DNA of 64,000 bases from Mactromeris polynyma (lineage: Eukaryota; Mollusca; Bivalvia; Venerida; Mactridae), in the NCBI GenBank assembly GCA_032209605.1, contig JASFXZ010000027.1, forward strand, positions 6,467,372 through 6,531,371, read 5' to 3'. Both the position numbers and the translations under genes were made by a program. Positions 25,013-36,800 of this stretch are shown in pieces; positions within the stretch are counted from its first letter, which is position 1, and the number at the start of each line of letters is the position of its first letter. Below the pieces are notes generated by a model, which did no database searches, had not been told where the DNA came from, and saw nothing but the letters and a program-made list of their open reading frames with translations.

Positions 25013-26033
25013 TATTAGTTCAGTGCCCCTGCTGTAAAAAATGTAAATAAAGGGAGAAAATGCACAGAGATGATTTTGGCATAATTGTATTGTTTAATAT
25101 CTGCCGTGAATGGGAAAAAAGTAAAGGAAAATCCTACGGTGCGAAATGCTTTTTTTGGGGTAAAATGTACTAAAAGGTAATCAAAAGTATGAATTTCTGG
25201 AATTTGACTATATCAAAATTAGATTTAGCTATACAAATACCAGAATAACTGTTTTTAATAGACATTATATTGCACCATAACATACCTACAGTAAAGACAC
25301 ACCATATGTTGTGAACGGTGATTTTTGGGGTAAAATGGGGAAAAAATAAACAAATTAAAGTGGGAATTTCTGGAGTTTGTCAATAACTGGACGAAATTTA
25401 GCTATAAAATTACCTAAATAACTGTATTTAACAGATATTAAACTGCTCTACAAGATACCTCAGGTGCAGAATACCATACAATGAGAAAGGTTATTATTTG
25501 GGTAAAATAGTAAAAACTATAAGTGAAAGTGAGAATTTCTGGAATTTCCCAAATATATCTTAGACCAGTGGAAAATTAGGAGGAAAAATATGCACAGAAA
25601 TTGTTTTGATGGATTTGTGTCATATAAAGCACCACATTTAATATACTTAAAGTATAAAACTATCACACATGGGGTAAAATGGTTGAAAATATAAATAAAA
25701 ATGGGAATTTTTGGAATTTGCCTAAAACTATGTCAAATTATGCATTAAAACTACAAGAATTACTGTATTTAATAGACATTATATTACAGTACAAAATACA
25801 TAAAACATAGAAACATTGTTTCGTGTGAAATGTGATTTTTGGGGGCAAAAGTAAAAAACTATGTCAAATTTTGCAACAAAACTACCATAATTATTGCATT
25901 TAATAGATATTACATTACGGTACAAAATAATTAAGTACAGAAACATTGTATCGTGTGAAATGTGATTTTTGGGGTAAAACTAAACAATTGTGAAATGTTG
26001 GAATCGGTTCAATTTCCGTTCATTTTAGCTACA

Positions 26034-26480
26034 TAGATGCAGTTTCCAAGGAGGCCAGAACACGGTCAGAGGAACACGCATTAGTTTGCATATATGAAGG
26101 GGAGTCGGGGCAAAGTTTGAACAGTGTATGTTTTTTTACGTTTGTTGAAAAGGTTGCAATAACATCAATGTGGACCATATGTGGACCAAAAAAAATACCA
26201 CCTATGTCTGATGCATCTATATACCATAGTTTGTGGGTATTTCTAAAATACAGGACTGGAAAGGACATGATGATTTGGACCCGCTAGAATGGGGTTGGGA
26301 ACTACGTGGTAACAACTATATCCAGTGTCAACTGGAAGTGCGCCAGCTCCTGCTCACATAATGAAAGTTGTACGGTGCACTTGTCAAATTGGCTGCCTTA
26401 CAGTAGCATGCAGCTACAAGAATGTTGGATTTTAATGTAGTTCAGCCTGCTTCACATGCAAAGGAGTCAGCTGTGAGATT
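26034..26480 (+). pseudogene. Broken Cys-rich (CXC/tesmin-like) ORF tail
   Basis: Frame 1 gives a recognisable stretch, SKEARTRSEEHALV, then IPPMSDASIYHSLWVFLKY (26040-26250). After a frameshift the stretch LDPLEWGWEL follows (26276). Another shift leads to APAHIMKVVRCTCQIGCLTV, a stop, and SSACFTCKGVSCE (26335-26470). From recollection, this order (a YHS...VY block, 'DPxxWGW', then a CxCx4-5CxxxxCxC...CxxC cluster) matches the C-terminus of proteins repeated many times in aquatic invertebrate genomes. No function is assigned. At least two frameshifts and one stop are present. Confidence 0.55.
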
Positions 26481-27080
26481 GCCATCAGTCCAGATTTGGC
26501 ATTTGACTAAAACATTGTGCATATCTTATGCTGCATTAAGACACCGACATTGCTTCTATAATCAACTAAATACACTGTTTCATGCATGTGAACTTTTTGA
26601 ACCAATATTACATATTTTACAAACTTTAAGTTAAAATGTTTAAGTCAGTTTTATGAAAATATAGTATATGTGCAAATTCACTTTTAGTATAAAATATGAA
26701 ATATCAAAATGTTTCATATTTTGGACTTGTTTAATTGTTTTGTGATCAAAATAAATATGGCTTCCGGAAATCAGCATTTCCATTTATGTTTTCAGCACTT
26801 TATACCTCAAAACCACATTTCTTGTTTGATATGATAGCATAATATTATCATATGTCATATTGAAAGCTAACACGTACCTTATGTCATTTCTGTGACTTTC
26901 ATTGTTTATTTTTTTAATCCAGGTATAGGCAAAATATACCAGAAATTGCAACTTTTGGTTATTGCTTTTTTTATATATTTTTCAAAAAAATATTACATTC
27001 CGCATTATAAACTGTTTCTATGATTTAACGTATTGATTTTGCAATATGACATTAGTTAATAATAACTATTGTGAAAACTA
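26480..27080. other. Non-coding centre of second fold-back element
   Basis: AT-rich. A 70-codon frame (26422-26634) continues past the Cys cluster without further similarity. No transposase motif is visible. Confidence 0.45.
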
Positions 27081-27600
27081 AATAGTTAAAATGAACGGGA
27101 TATTGACAGATTCCAAAAATTCCCATTTTTTTAAAGTTTTATTCCAAAAATAACATTTCACACGATACAATGTATCTATACTTTAGGTATTTTGTACTGC
27201 AATATAATATCTATAAATACAGTATTTCTGGTCGTTTTATTGCAAAATTTGACTTAGTTATTAGCAAATTAGCAAAGTTTTACCCCAAAAATCACATTTC
27301 ACACGGTACAATGTTTCTATACTTTGAGTATTATGTACTGTAATATAATATATATTACATAAAGTAATGCTGGTGGTTTCATTGCAAAATTTTACATAGT
27401 TATTGGCAAATTCCATTTTTTGTTATCTTCTTTTAATTTTACCCCAAAAATCACAATGTTTCTATACTTTAGGTATTTTGTACTGTATGCAATATATCTA
27501 TTAAATACAGTAATTCTGATAATTTTATTGCAAAATTTGATATAGTTATTGGCAAATACCAGAAATTCCCGTTCTTATTTAAATTTTCAACCATTTTACC

Positions 27601-27690
27601 CCAGCCTCGCTCGGGTTTCTGACTTGCAAGTGGTAGAGAGAGATGCGGGCTGCAAATGGAACTAATAGGGGTAAGGACAGTCTCTTGTTG
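27601..27690 (+). repeat. Dispersed repeat fragment (matches 15925-15985)
   Basis: 'ttctgacttgcaagtgg' and 'ctgcaaatggaactaat..gg.aaggacagtct' match the left part of the intronic repeat near 15925. It truncates the right arm of the second fold-back element. Confidence 0.6.
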
Positions 27691-28580
27691 TTTAGATGAT
27701 ATTTTGAACATTGATAATGAATATTTTCCAGCTATGATGCATAATACATATCCAGAAGAGTTACCACTTTGGATACACATGCCTCGTTCCTGGACTTAGA
27801 TATTTCCGTAGATAAAAACATCATTACTACAAACATTTACGACAAACGAGAGTCCATTGAGATTATAAACTTTCCATCAATAGACTCTGATATTCCGAAA
27901 TCTGCCGCATACAGCATTTACCTATATCATCCTATAAGCTTTCTACGAATTAATAGTAACCTCGAGTACATTAATAAGCGTAACCTTCTTCTTACATGTT
28001 AACACATTAAATAAGGTTATCGTTGTCATAAATGTTACCATGTTATAGACAGGAATTATTAAACCAACCTTTTTATAGAAATTTTTCAAATTCGTAAAAT
28101 CCATAACAGTTGTAATTTTAATCAGTTGTTTGTAAAACTAGTAAATATGTTTATTAATAAGGGGTATATTCTTGCCGTAATGAAAAACTAAATGACTGAA
28201 CAGTTGGAATATTTTCGCAACTGTTTAACTGCACGTTGGTCACTTATGTTTTCAGACTTATCTAAGTTATATTTTTAATAAAAGACTTGAAATGGCAGGA
28301 TGAAATATTTTAGGGTTATGTTCCGGAGTTTGTGGGCATTAACGTTTGCTCTGGAACTAACTGAATGTGTTCCATGAAGTATCTTAGGGCTATAACACAA
28401 CCCGTTTGATATTGTGTTGTACTGTGGTGTCTATTGTTTTGGGTTTGTATTGATGTTTGTTACAGGTCACGCCGTGTATTATTTGTCGTATTAATTAGGC
28501 TGGCCAGTTCCCGTTTTTATTAAGCTGTCCTCCACTTATCTATGCATAATGTTCTGATCATTGAGGCATTTCTATCAAGC
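27690..28580 (+). pseudogene. Reverse-transcriptase relic (Penelope-like by memory)
   Basis: A first frame reads DDILNIDNEYFPAMMHNTYPEE (split by a frame change near 27765). 27769-28002 then reads ASFLDLDISV, TNIYDKRESIEIINFP and SDIPKSAAYSIYLY. After stops, FVKLVNMFINKGYI appears near 28127. This pattern (DDILNIDN, ASFLDL, IYDKRD.., FPxxDxDIPxSxxYxxY) is frequent in RT-like proteins of invertebrate genomes, which I recall as Penelope-type; the class is not certain. The rest to 28580 fits the decayed 3' part of the same element. Confidence 0.55.
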
Positions 28581-28589
28581 TTCTTTCTT

Positions 28590-29430
28590 TAATATGACGC
28601 CAGGTCAGGTAATACATATGTACATGTATACAATTTGGTAGTAGCAAGGAATATTTTCTCTTTTTTATGTCAAAACTTAATCCACCCTTAGTAATGTATA
28701 GAAGTAAATTTGTTTCGTTTTATCAATAAATGTCATTTTATATTTTATTCATATTTGTCATTATTTTAAATGGTTAAATTCCCTTTCCCTGTGACCATAC
28801 CTAAGATTATTTCTAATGAATAACTGATAAAACATTTCCGGTTGCCTCTACATAAGGTTATTTATTTAAGAGTTTGTGGATAGATTGCATTCTTATGTAA
28901 ATACTATAGTTACTAAGTGCACGCACAGTATATGTTTCTTCGTACTACATTGTGTATGTTATTGTATACGTACAGCTTAATTGATTTTAATGTTTAGTTA
29001 CTGCCTACTTTTCGTTTAAACATGTATGTTGGAAATCAATGACCATATATATGATAAGTGTGAGGATAGCTAGCTGCTTAAGATGTATGATAAGTTCCCC
29101 TATCCCAATGTGCAATTCTTGCACTTAATATAATATATCAAGAAGAACCACCATTGCTCAATGTTGCAAGCAATTGCTTATTGGACCCACAAACGGCAAA
29201 AATCGAGTCTAGTGCACCCGAACGCGAACAAATGTTTCTAAAATTTGTATACAGACAACCTTTTGTCAATATAAAGCTATACATGTGCCGTTGAAGTGGT
29301 AAAATACAGGGAGCGATACCACTATTCATAGAAGAAGAAAATTCGCCGATATCAACAATAAGCTTTGGAAAGTTATGCAAGTTCTAGACGATCAGGTTTA
29401 CTTTGGCACGTATAAACCTCTAAAAGGGAA
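28590..29430. other. Intergenic, no gene recognised
   Basis: AT-rich sequence with no open frame of note and no tandem structure seen. Confidence 0.45.
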
Positions 29431-29550
29431 AAAATAAGACCACACTCGCCGTTCACGTCCATTTTGGACTCATTGGTGCAACAACGCAAGAACCGTTGGA
29501 ACATTTTTAACGCATAGCAAAATGTTGTTGTTCCAATGAGACACAGGCGT
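29431..29550 (-). repeat. Inverted copy of the 11789-11915 repeat
   Basis: The reverse complement reads 'tctcattggaacaacaac..' through 'aaatggacgtgaacgg'. It marks the left edge of duplicated region B. Confidence 0.7.
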
Positions 29551-30004
29551 GTCATACATAATTCAATGGTGCTATTAATGACGCGTGCAACCGATTGAAT
29601 GATAAATCATTCGATACACCCGAGGCACTTAGTAATAGTTATTATCAAAAGCTTTATAATGGAACATCACACAATATTGATGATATTATCGGTAATGCTA
29701 TAATGTCCGTAGATATGATTTCATCTTTCGCAATATTTTATCATCAACATTTTCCCATCCATATTCTGTCTTAATTAATTATATGAAATGTGTAATTATT
29801 TAGTACAATAACTTGATAAACTTCACATCGAATCGAGAGTAAATTAGTTTCCTCGATATTTCGACGTCCATCACCTTCTACTATTTCATATCTATGTAAG
29901 CTGTAGTTGTCTCTGGAAAATGACTTATCAGCCGCATATTATATTATAACAAGTTCTGCATAATTATTAGTTTTACACATGGACGATATTTTCTACTTAT
30001 CAGT

Positions 30005-30155
30005 AACAGAGAGAAAGAAAGTTGCTACAGGGAACGCCACATATATAAGACAGTGCCTCCTGACACAGACCTTCGGGAAAACAACAATCCATTAAATATA
30101 AGGCATTTGAGAGGGCTCAAGAGAACAGGGGCACGAGGAATGGACTGGTAAGGCT
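30005..30155 (-). repeat. Dispersed repeat family X, copy 3 (reverse)
   Basis: The reverse complement has 'ggattgttgttttcccgaag', 'gtgtcaggaggcactgtctt', 'ggcgttccctgtagcaac'. It was inserted into region B after duplication, since block A lacks it at this point. Confidence 0.75.
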
Positions 30156-31604
30156 ACATTATAAAAATTGAATAATTAAGAAATATTGATTTTTTTACGC
30201 ACAACAAGCAATGAATAATACGTCGTCACTCGATGGGTTGAAGAGATGAGCCACAATTCCATTGAATACTCTACAATCGGTCTACAGGTTTGGCCTATCT
30301 GTGTAAAGGTTACGAAGTATTTTTCTATCAATATAATCTCTTGTGGTTGTTATGCAATGCAGAATGACTTTTATTAATTGATACCATCGCATTAACAATG
30401 AATATTTATAACCTTTATAATATCGACAACATTTAGCTCTACGAGTTCTCGGGTGATGTCGTCCACAATGAAGTTTCTTGTAGTCAGACATGCTGACTTT
30501 TTATGATCACCATCAATGTGTATTCAACAATTTTATACAAGATTTAAAATTATTTTAAGGAATATTTGATGCATTTTTCATGAAATTCAACGCGTTTCTC
30601 ACAGTTTAAAAGAGCTTCTGTTGTAGCATTTACGAGCCATGTTTTGTTCACGGTCTATTTCACCAACTTCATCAATATTATAATTTTAAGCGCTCACGGC
30701 CTGGGACTACAGATAAATAAATTGTTGATGTACTTACGTGGTATGTAGATCGAGAGACTTGTTTGTAAACAAATTATCACATTATCTAGTGTGTTTCCCT
30801 ATTATTTCAGTGGTAGTTTTACCATTTGTTTTACTGTGTGCAGACTATAGAAATCTTGTGCATCAGTGATTTTTGGTTATAACATTTTAGAAAATTAATA
30901 GACTACAAATAGTGCCAGAGTGACAACTGTTAACCGTTTTGAAGTTTTGACACTGTCCAATGTAAATATCATTCGTTTATGGAGTGAAACAAAGTTGTAT
31001 AGCAGTCTGGTTGTTACATAACTCCATAGGCATTAACATGATGAACACAAGCGACCTCACCAGGTCCAGATGGAATATAGTCCAGCCATATTTCTCATCA
31101 ATGTTATGCGTCAGTCTGTGCATTCTTCTGCAGAAATGAATCCGTTGAATTTTATAGAAACATATATACAGACAAGAATTGAACTGATCATGTATGCTTT
31201 GCTATTATAGTTAGATTTTTACATGTTTAAACCAATCAAATCTTACATTAACCACCAAGGCAATTTCTCCTCAAACGAACAACGTTTGTAAACCTTGATG
31301 CGGATTGATTAACCTTTCGTGCCGTTTTAAAGATTGTTAAGGTTTAAGATCAAACGGACATGCTTTGAGGGGTCCACTCATGTTCTTCATGCATACACAT
31401 ATTTAGTTCAAAATGAGCCTATTTCATCATGTGCTTGTGTTTTTCTTAAATAGAAAGTGCTAGAGACATCGAAAAAAGGTAGGTGGTACTTCATATGCAT
31501 ACAACCTCCTGTAAATGACGTTGTTTTTTTTGACACAGACAGTAAGAAATACCAATTATTAGATATAATATGGGTGACACAAGATTGCATACTCTGTAAG
31601 CTAT

Positions 31605-31812
31605 ATTTTAACTAAGTCAAGGGCAATAACTCTGCACTTACTGGACACAGCCAAACATGAAACCCTAGGTGCAACACTACATAGGCTAGTGAACATTCCT
31701 GTAAAGTTTTACGACTCTGGCTCATATTCTTTTGGAGATATGAGTGACTCAAGATTTTATGACGGACGGAAGACAAATCTATATGCCCCCACCCTCTTTC
31801 AGAGTGGGGGCA
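31605..31812 (+). repeat. Dispersed repeat (relative of 17130-17610)
   Basis: It begins 'agtcaagggcaataactctg' and has 'gacggacggaagac' near the end, then a short palindrome 'ccccaccctctttcagagtgggg' (a small hairpin). Confidence 0.55.
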
Positions 31813-31817
31813 TAAAC

Positions 31818-31905
31818 ATTTGGGCCTAGCGGGGATTTGAACCCAGAACCTTTAGCATGTAAGGCAAGAGGCTTAACACATAGACTAAGGAATGATATCG
31901 ACCAA
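31818..31905 (-). repeat. tRNA-like SINE head, reverse strand
   Basis: The reverse complement has a B-box-like 'ggttctgggttcaaatccc' and a degenerate A box upstream. It does not fold as an intact tRNA by eye, so SINE head or tRNA pseudogene. Confidence 0.45.
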
Positions 31906-32279
31906 GGTCTTCCAAATGATTCGAAATTTACATTCTCATTCGGGTGGCCTTAACTTAATTTTAGTTTTTCCAGAATTTATATGCAGTAGGGTTTTAGTCT
32001 GGGCAAGTAATGTTTTTAGCAACACGTCCGTGGACGAGTATAAAAGCACCCCAGACTAATCGTTAAATACGGTGTATTAGCAAAACTTAAAGGTTTAAAG
32101 GGATTAAATGTCATTCAGCATTCTAGATGTTCTGCTTATTACTGATAATTGATGTTTTGTTGTTTTATCATTAAAGCATCAATTTATATAGAAATTAACT
32201 TGTTTTAATTACTGTTCAGTTGAATTGAGGTTGACATCTGTCAAAATCACGTTCCACCAGTACTTTGGAGTACTCCGAG

Positions 32280-33030
32280 TTAAATACAACAGCCAGGGTC
32301 ATGTAGCGACTATTCCACCTCAGTATAAGGCTGGAGGAAACACTCGATGTAAACCTGGGTAGAACCACCGACATTCTGTAAGCCGGTTGGACGACTTCCT
32401 CACAGAAAAAATCTATATCCAAATGTTTTACAACAGGCGTACAGAATTTTGACTCAGTCTGACAGTGACCCGTTAGTCAGCGAAATGTGCACATATATGC
32501 TTATTTTGAACATGAACCATACTGGTATATTTGAAAAAAGAAATATATTTATCTTTACTGTAGATCTATATGATTATGCTCTGCATAAACGTCTTCAAAA
32601 ATATAAAAACTTTGAATTGTACATGGAATTTATTGAACTCTTCTGTCTTACTTCAATACAAAACTTGCAGTCACAATATCTCATGAATAACAACACAACA
32701 TAGAATATAAATGTACACTGCTATTTTATTAAAATTCACACATATTATTCTAAATATCACAGATAATATTCTAATTACTAGCAACTAAGTATGTTGTCAT
32801 AGAAACAAGGAAGACAATCAGAGAAAATAATCACTTAACATAACAGGTAATGCCATACAAGCAATTACTTAACCTGATATGATGTTCACAATTGATTTTA
32901 GAGCACGGACTTTCACATCCTGATAATGCTATCAAATCACATTCAATTCACGTTCAACCTTTGAAATCATATGGAGTTATAAGAATTTCAAATAATTTGT
33001 TTGGGAAGTAAAATAAATAATCAAGAGACC
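32280..33030. other. Intergenic, no gene recognised
   Basis: There are two short open frames (32216-32422 reverse, 32449-32703 forward) without recognisable domains or splice context. Confidence 0.4.
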
Positions 33031-33330
33031 ATGATGATCCTGTGTCACAGGGAGCAAAATTTATTGAAGTAAATATTCTAACAATGCAAAGAATTTGATT
33101 TGCAGCATGTTAAGAGTAATCACTTTAATCACAATGTACACGAGAAAGTGACTCTCACCTTGGCAGCCATGTTTTGTAATGAATCACACAATTTATACAA
33201 CTTTGGTAGAGGGTCACCAAAGGAACATTTGCATGAAATCATTTCAAAATTGGGACAATATTTTTTGAGAAGAAGACTATTGACTGTTCCACTATATACA
33301 TATAGGAAGTGAATCTGCATGAGTGGCAGT
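33030..33330 (+). repeat. Dispersed repeat (relative of 15975-16240)
   Basis: 'gatcctgtgtcacagg' through 'cagccatgttttgtaatgaatc' to 'atttcaaaattggga' aligns with the GPCR intron copy. Confidence 0.65.
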
Positions 33331-33339
33331 GTGTTTATA

Positions 33340-33490
33340 CATCCCAGTTCCCTTGCGTATGTACCCTTGCACCTGCTCAAATTCCTGATGTTTTATGGAC
33401 TGTTGTTTCCCCGGAGGTCTGTGTGGAGAGGCATTGTCTTATGTATGTGGCTTCCCTGTAGCAACTTAAATTATTCTCTCTTTGTAGAAG
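33340..33490 (+). repeat. Dispersed repeat family X, copy 4
   Basis: Family core with 'ggactgttgtttccccggagg', 'gagaggcattgtcttatg' and 'ttccctgtagcaact'. The 5' part is shortened. A family Y tail follows (33500-33735). Confidence 0.75.
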
Positions 33491-33499
33491 GTAACAAAA

Positions 33500-33735
33500 G
33501 GAACATATGATAAGAAGACGTTTTAAGTTTTTAATTTCTGTTGCCATGGAAACCAGAATTATGCGTGGAATGGAATTCTTGGAAATTTTTTGAACGGGGA
33601 CCACAAAAGGATTCTTTCTGTTAACTTTAGTCAAAGTTGGCCAAGTAGTTCATAAGGTGAATGGATGAATGGACAGACAGAGATCGTGATTGATCACAAA
33701 AGCTCATCATGAGCTTTTACTCAGATGAGCTAAAA
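33500..33735 (+). repeat. Dispersed repeat family Y, copy 2 (3' part)
   Basis: It ends 'aaaagctcatcatgagct..' followed by 'cagatgagctaaaaac', the family Y terminus, also seen at 35601-35632. Confidence 0.55.
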
Positions 33736-33805
33736 ACAATCAGTTGCTAATTCCCTGAATTTAGTATAAACGTCTATAGCAACTGAAATGTTACTGTAAA
33801 AGTAA

Positions 33806-33811
33806 TTTATT
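33806..33811 (-). terminator. Candidate poly-A signal of the methyltransferase gene
   Basis: AATAAA on the reverse strand, about 45 bp past the stop codon. This implies a very short 3' UTR if used. Confidence 0.45.
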
Positions 33812-33855
33812 TGATATAGAGACAAGTAACATACTAAGATAATTCTGTTAGCCAA

Positions 33856-36800
33856 TCACAGTAAGCTTAACTGGTTCTTTTTAAACAAATGTTGTGATAC
33901 TATCCATTCATTACCATCGGCAAATCCGAAAACTTCGGAACAAAATATAAAAAACAATCTCCAATTAAACAACTGTTGGTCAGCATCGTCACCGTAAGCA
34001 TCTGTCAATAACTTTTTCACCTTGTCATGATTTTGGTCCAATAGTGCAAGCCAGGCTTCCAATGTTTTACTGTAATTCTTGCCGTTAATAATCCAGTAAT
34101 CTTCTATTCTAACTCCATTCTACAAAATACAAAATACTATCACAGTATAGCCTCACTGTAATGTCATCTGTTCGTAACCACAACCAGTCTTATTTATTGA
34201 CGTTATTCATACATGATAGGTGTTTCAGTTAACATGGACTCCAAGTTAGAAGAACAGCGATCTGTCATTAAATTTCTACTGGCAGAAGGTGAAAAGTCTA
34301 ACCATATTTTCCAAAGATTACAGAAAAGGTTTGGGCATGACTGCATGTCACGTTCTACATTTAACAGCTGGGTTTCTGAATTTTGTGAAGGTAGAACTAG
34401 TCTGTATCAGGCTAATAAATGCATTTTAACACAAAATTTGGCTGCAGGTTTGACACAAACAGAAAACAACCTGTTTGAGAATGTTGTAGAGATTCGCTGT
34501 AAATATTGCCCCAGTTCTGTGGAGAGGAAAATAGAACACGTTTTAGGCAATCACTGTAAAGATCAACTAATCATCAGTGCCAGGTAAATATTGTATGACT
34601 AAACTTTATCACTACATACCTGGAAGTACAAATAAAGATCAGCAGAGGGCATGGTACCCCCAGTGAAGAAGTTCTTTGCCATCCACTCTGTATCTGATCC
34701 TGGCTTAGTGTCAAAAGCATATGGATGTTGTTTATGACACAAAACTTGAATAAACAATTTCCCAGATGGTTTCAGCCAGGACGACACTCGTTGCATCAAG
34801 ATTTCATAGTTCTTCATATGCTGAAAATAAAAGGGACATTGTAAGATAATTTAGAACAAATAATGAAACTGATCGATTAAGTACGTGGCAAGATACTGAA
34901 GATAATCTGTTCAATCTAGGGTACTCCTACTCTTGCGAGGGTTGCCTGCATTTAGAGCAGACACTGATCCATTTATACCACACCATCTGTTGTATCACGA
35001 GATCTGTCCAAAGGACACTGAAGCCCCCACTATGGGCTTTTCATTAGAATGCATATACTGTATTTGTAAAGGCTATACTCTTTTGAAGCAATGCGAAATG
35101 AATCCATCCACCCTTTCAAACATTATTGATTGGAAAACTATTGTTTAAGTAACTGTTATATCTTTAAAATTCAAAATTTAAACAAAAAATGACTAAGTTA
35201 GTTAAAACTAACTTTTTTGGCAAACAAAGCACGATTCATTCACAAAGTTTGCAGCAGATAATGTTCAATGATTTTTTCTTCACACATAACGCCACTGGAT
35301 AATATGCAGAACACATTTCTACAGTATAGTGGATCATTTTACTGCTTTCTTTTTATCCTTTACAGTAATAATGTCAAACAGACCATACAGAGAAACTAAA
35401 GGTCCATGATGGCCTTGTATATCACCTGAGTACCTGAGATATTTTGTAACTTGGCCAGGAATTCATTCATGAAGATCAACATAATGATCAGGTTTCATGT
35501 ATATCAGGTAGAAAATATGCACCCTAATGTGTTTACAATATCTTATTTCTATACTGACATGGATGCAGATGGATACTGGGAGATGACAATTGTTTCTCAT
35601 CTATACTTTGTGCTCAGATGAGCTAAAAACCCTGAATTCTGCCTTGATAAGAAGCCTTACCTCAAACATTTCAATTGATATAATTCTATCAAATCTTTTA
35701 GCAGTGGTGAAAACATTGGCATCAGCAGTAATACACTCTAGTCTACCCTGGAATCCTTGCTGTAAGGCTCGACCTTGTATAAGCTGCCTCTGAGTATTTG
35801 AGTTTGATACACAAGTTACGTTACATTTTGGAAACTTCTCACAGATGTACAGAGATAGGGAACCCCATCCACAACCTAAATCCTGCAGTGTAAAAAAATT
35901 CTGTGAATAATATATCAACAGGGGATAGTCTCACCCTTGATCCCTTTCAGAGTTTTCTCCCGTCTATAGTATATGACTATACACAGTGCTCTGTATCAAA
36001 CTCTTCCATTGAAAGGTTTTGCGCAAGATGTGAAAATTAATATTGAAACTTTATTCATGTCTGGTTTAAAGGGGTGTTTCATAATGGAAATATCCATTTT
36101 GGGCCAAAATTCTTGTTCGGTTTTCTGAGGGGGTTTCCGGATTAAAGGGGTAATTTATATAGTAAATAAGTTCAGACCGGACAATTTGTCTGGTTTAAAG
36201 GGGTTTCCAGATTAAAGGGGTTCTGGTTTAAAGAGGTTCCAGTGAATGTATATATTTAATTGTACATATACTATAGAAGGGATGACGGCAGAGAAATTGT
36301 GACAAACTCCTGTGGTTATATCAGCAGCAAGCAAATATTGTGAAGGGACCTAAGTGACAAAGTGGTTACTGTTGCTGGCTTCCAATCACTTACCCCTCAC
36401 CACTGTGAGTTCGAATCCCCACCCCTGGATGTAGAATTTGTACATGAGGAAGCCATCCAACCAGACAGCAGAAGGTTGGTGGTTCTACCTAGATGCCTGC
36501 CAAGCCTAACATAATGCTTTAAAGGGTATCTGGGGTCTTCTCCCAATCTTATAGCTGGCAGTCACAACATGACCCTGGCTGTTTATGAGACTTAAAACCC
36601 CAATACAAAAACAATTTGGTGAATTGTAAGCGCAAGTTGTCTTACATAGATACACCCAATGATTGAACTTCAATGAATATTTTAAGATCTGTCTATTAAA
36701 CTTTCTGAAAAAAGCCAGTACTTTTATTGTAGAGCTATGATCATGTTCTTGGCAACTCTCCTTTAGCATCATGTGCTTATTTAGATACCTTCAGGCAACT

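Larger units (their letters stand above)
25100..27600. mobile_element. Second fold-back element with tandem arms and a captured ORF relic
   Basis: The left arm (about 25100-26030) holds six units of about 130-175 bp, each with 'tttttggggtaaaa', 'gggaatttctgg', 'tgtatttaatagatatta' and 'gaaacattgtatcgtgtg'. The right arm (about 27082-27600) holds the same units reversed, with 'taccccaaaaatcacattt' at 27282 and 27444 and weaker copies beside them. Both arms meet the centre at the same sequence (ccgttcattttagct at 26017 and its reverse complement near 27085). The outer right end stops at an unrelated repeat at 27601, and the outer left end is unclear, so no target duplication could be read. It differs in sequence from the element at 20260. 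Confidence 0.75.
29590..32270. repeat. Duplicated region B, a mosaic of blocks A1-A3
   Basis: The order is: piece of A2 (29605-29935), inserted family X copy (30005-30155), A3 (30225-30580), start of A1 (30900-31085), other piece of A2 (31210-31330), inserted repeats (31600-31905), end of A1 (31995-32270). No GPCR-coding sequence and no fold-back element is found between these blocks. It looks like a rearranged paralogous copy of the GPCR gene's flanks. Confidence 0.6.

Noticed and set aside
36408..36420. B box suggesting a tRNA gene
   Set aside because: No cloverleaf; the shared body and tail with 43214 show it is a SINE.
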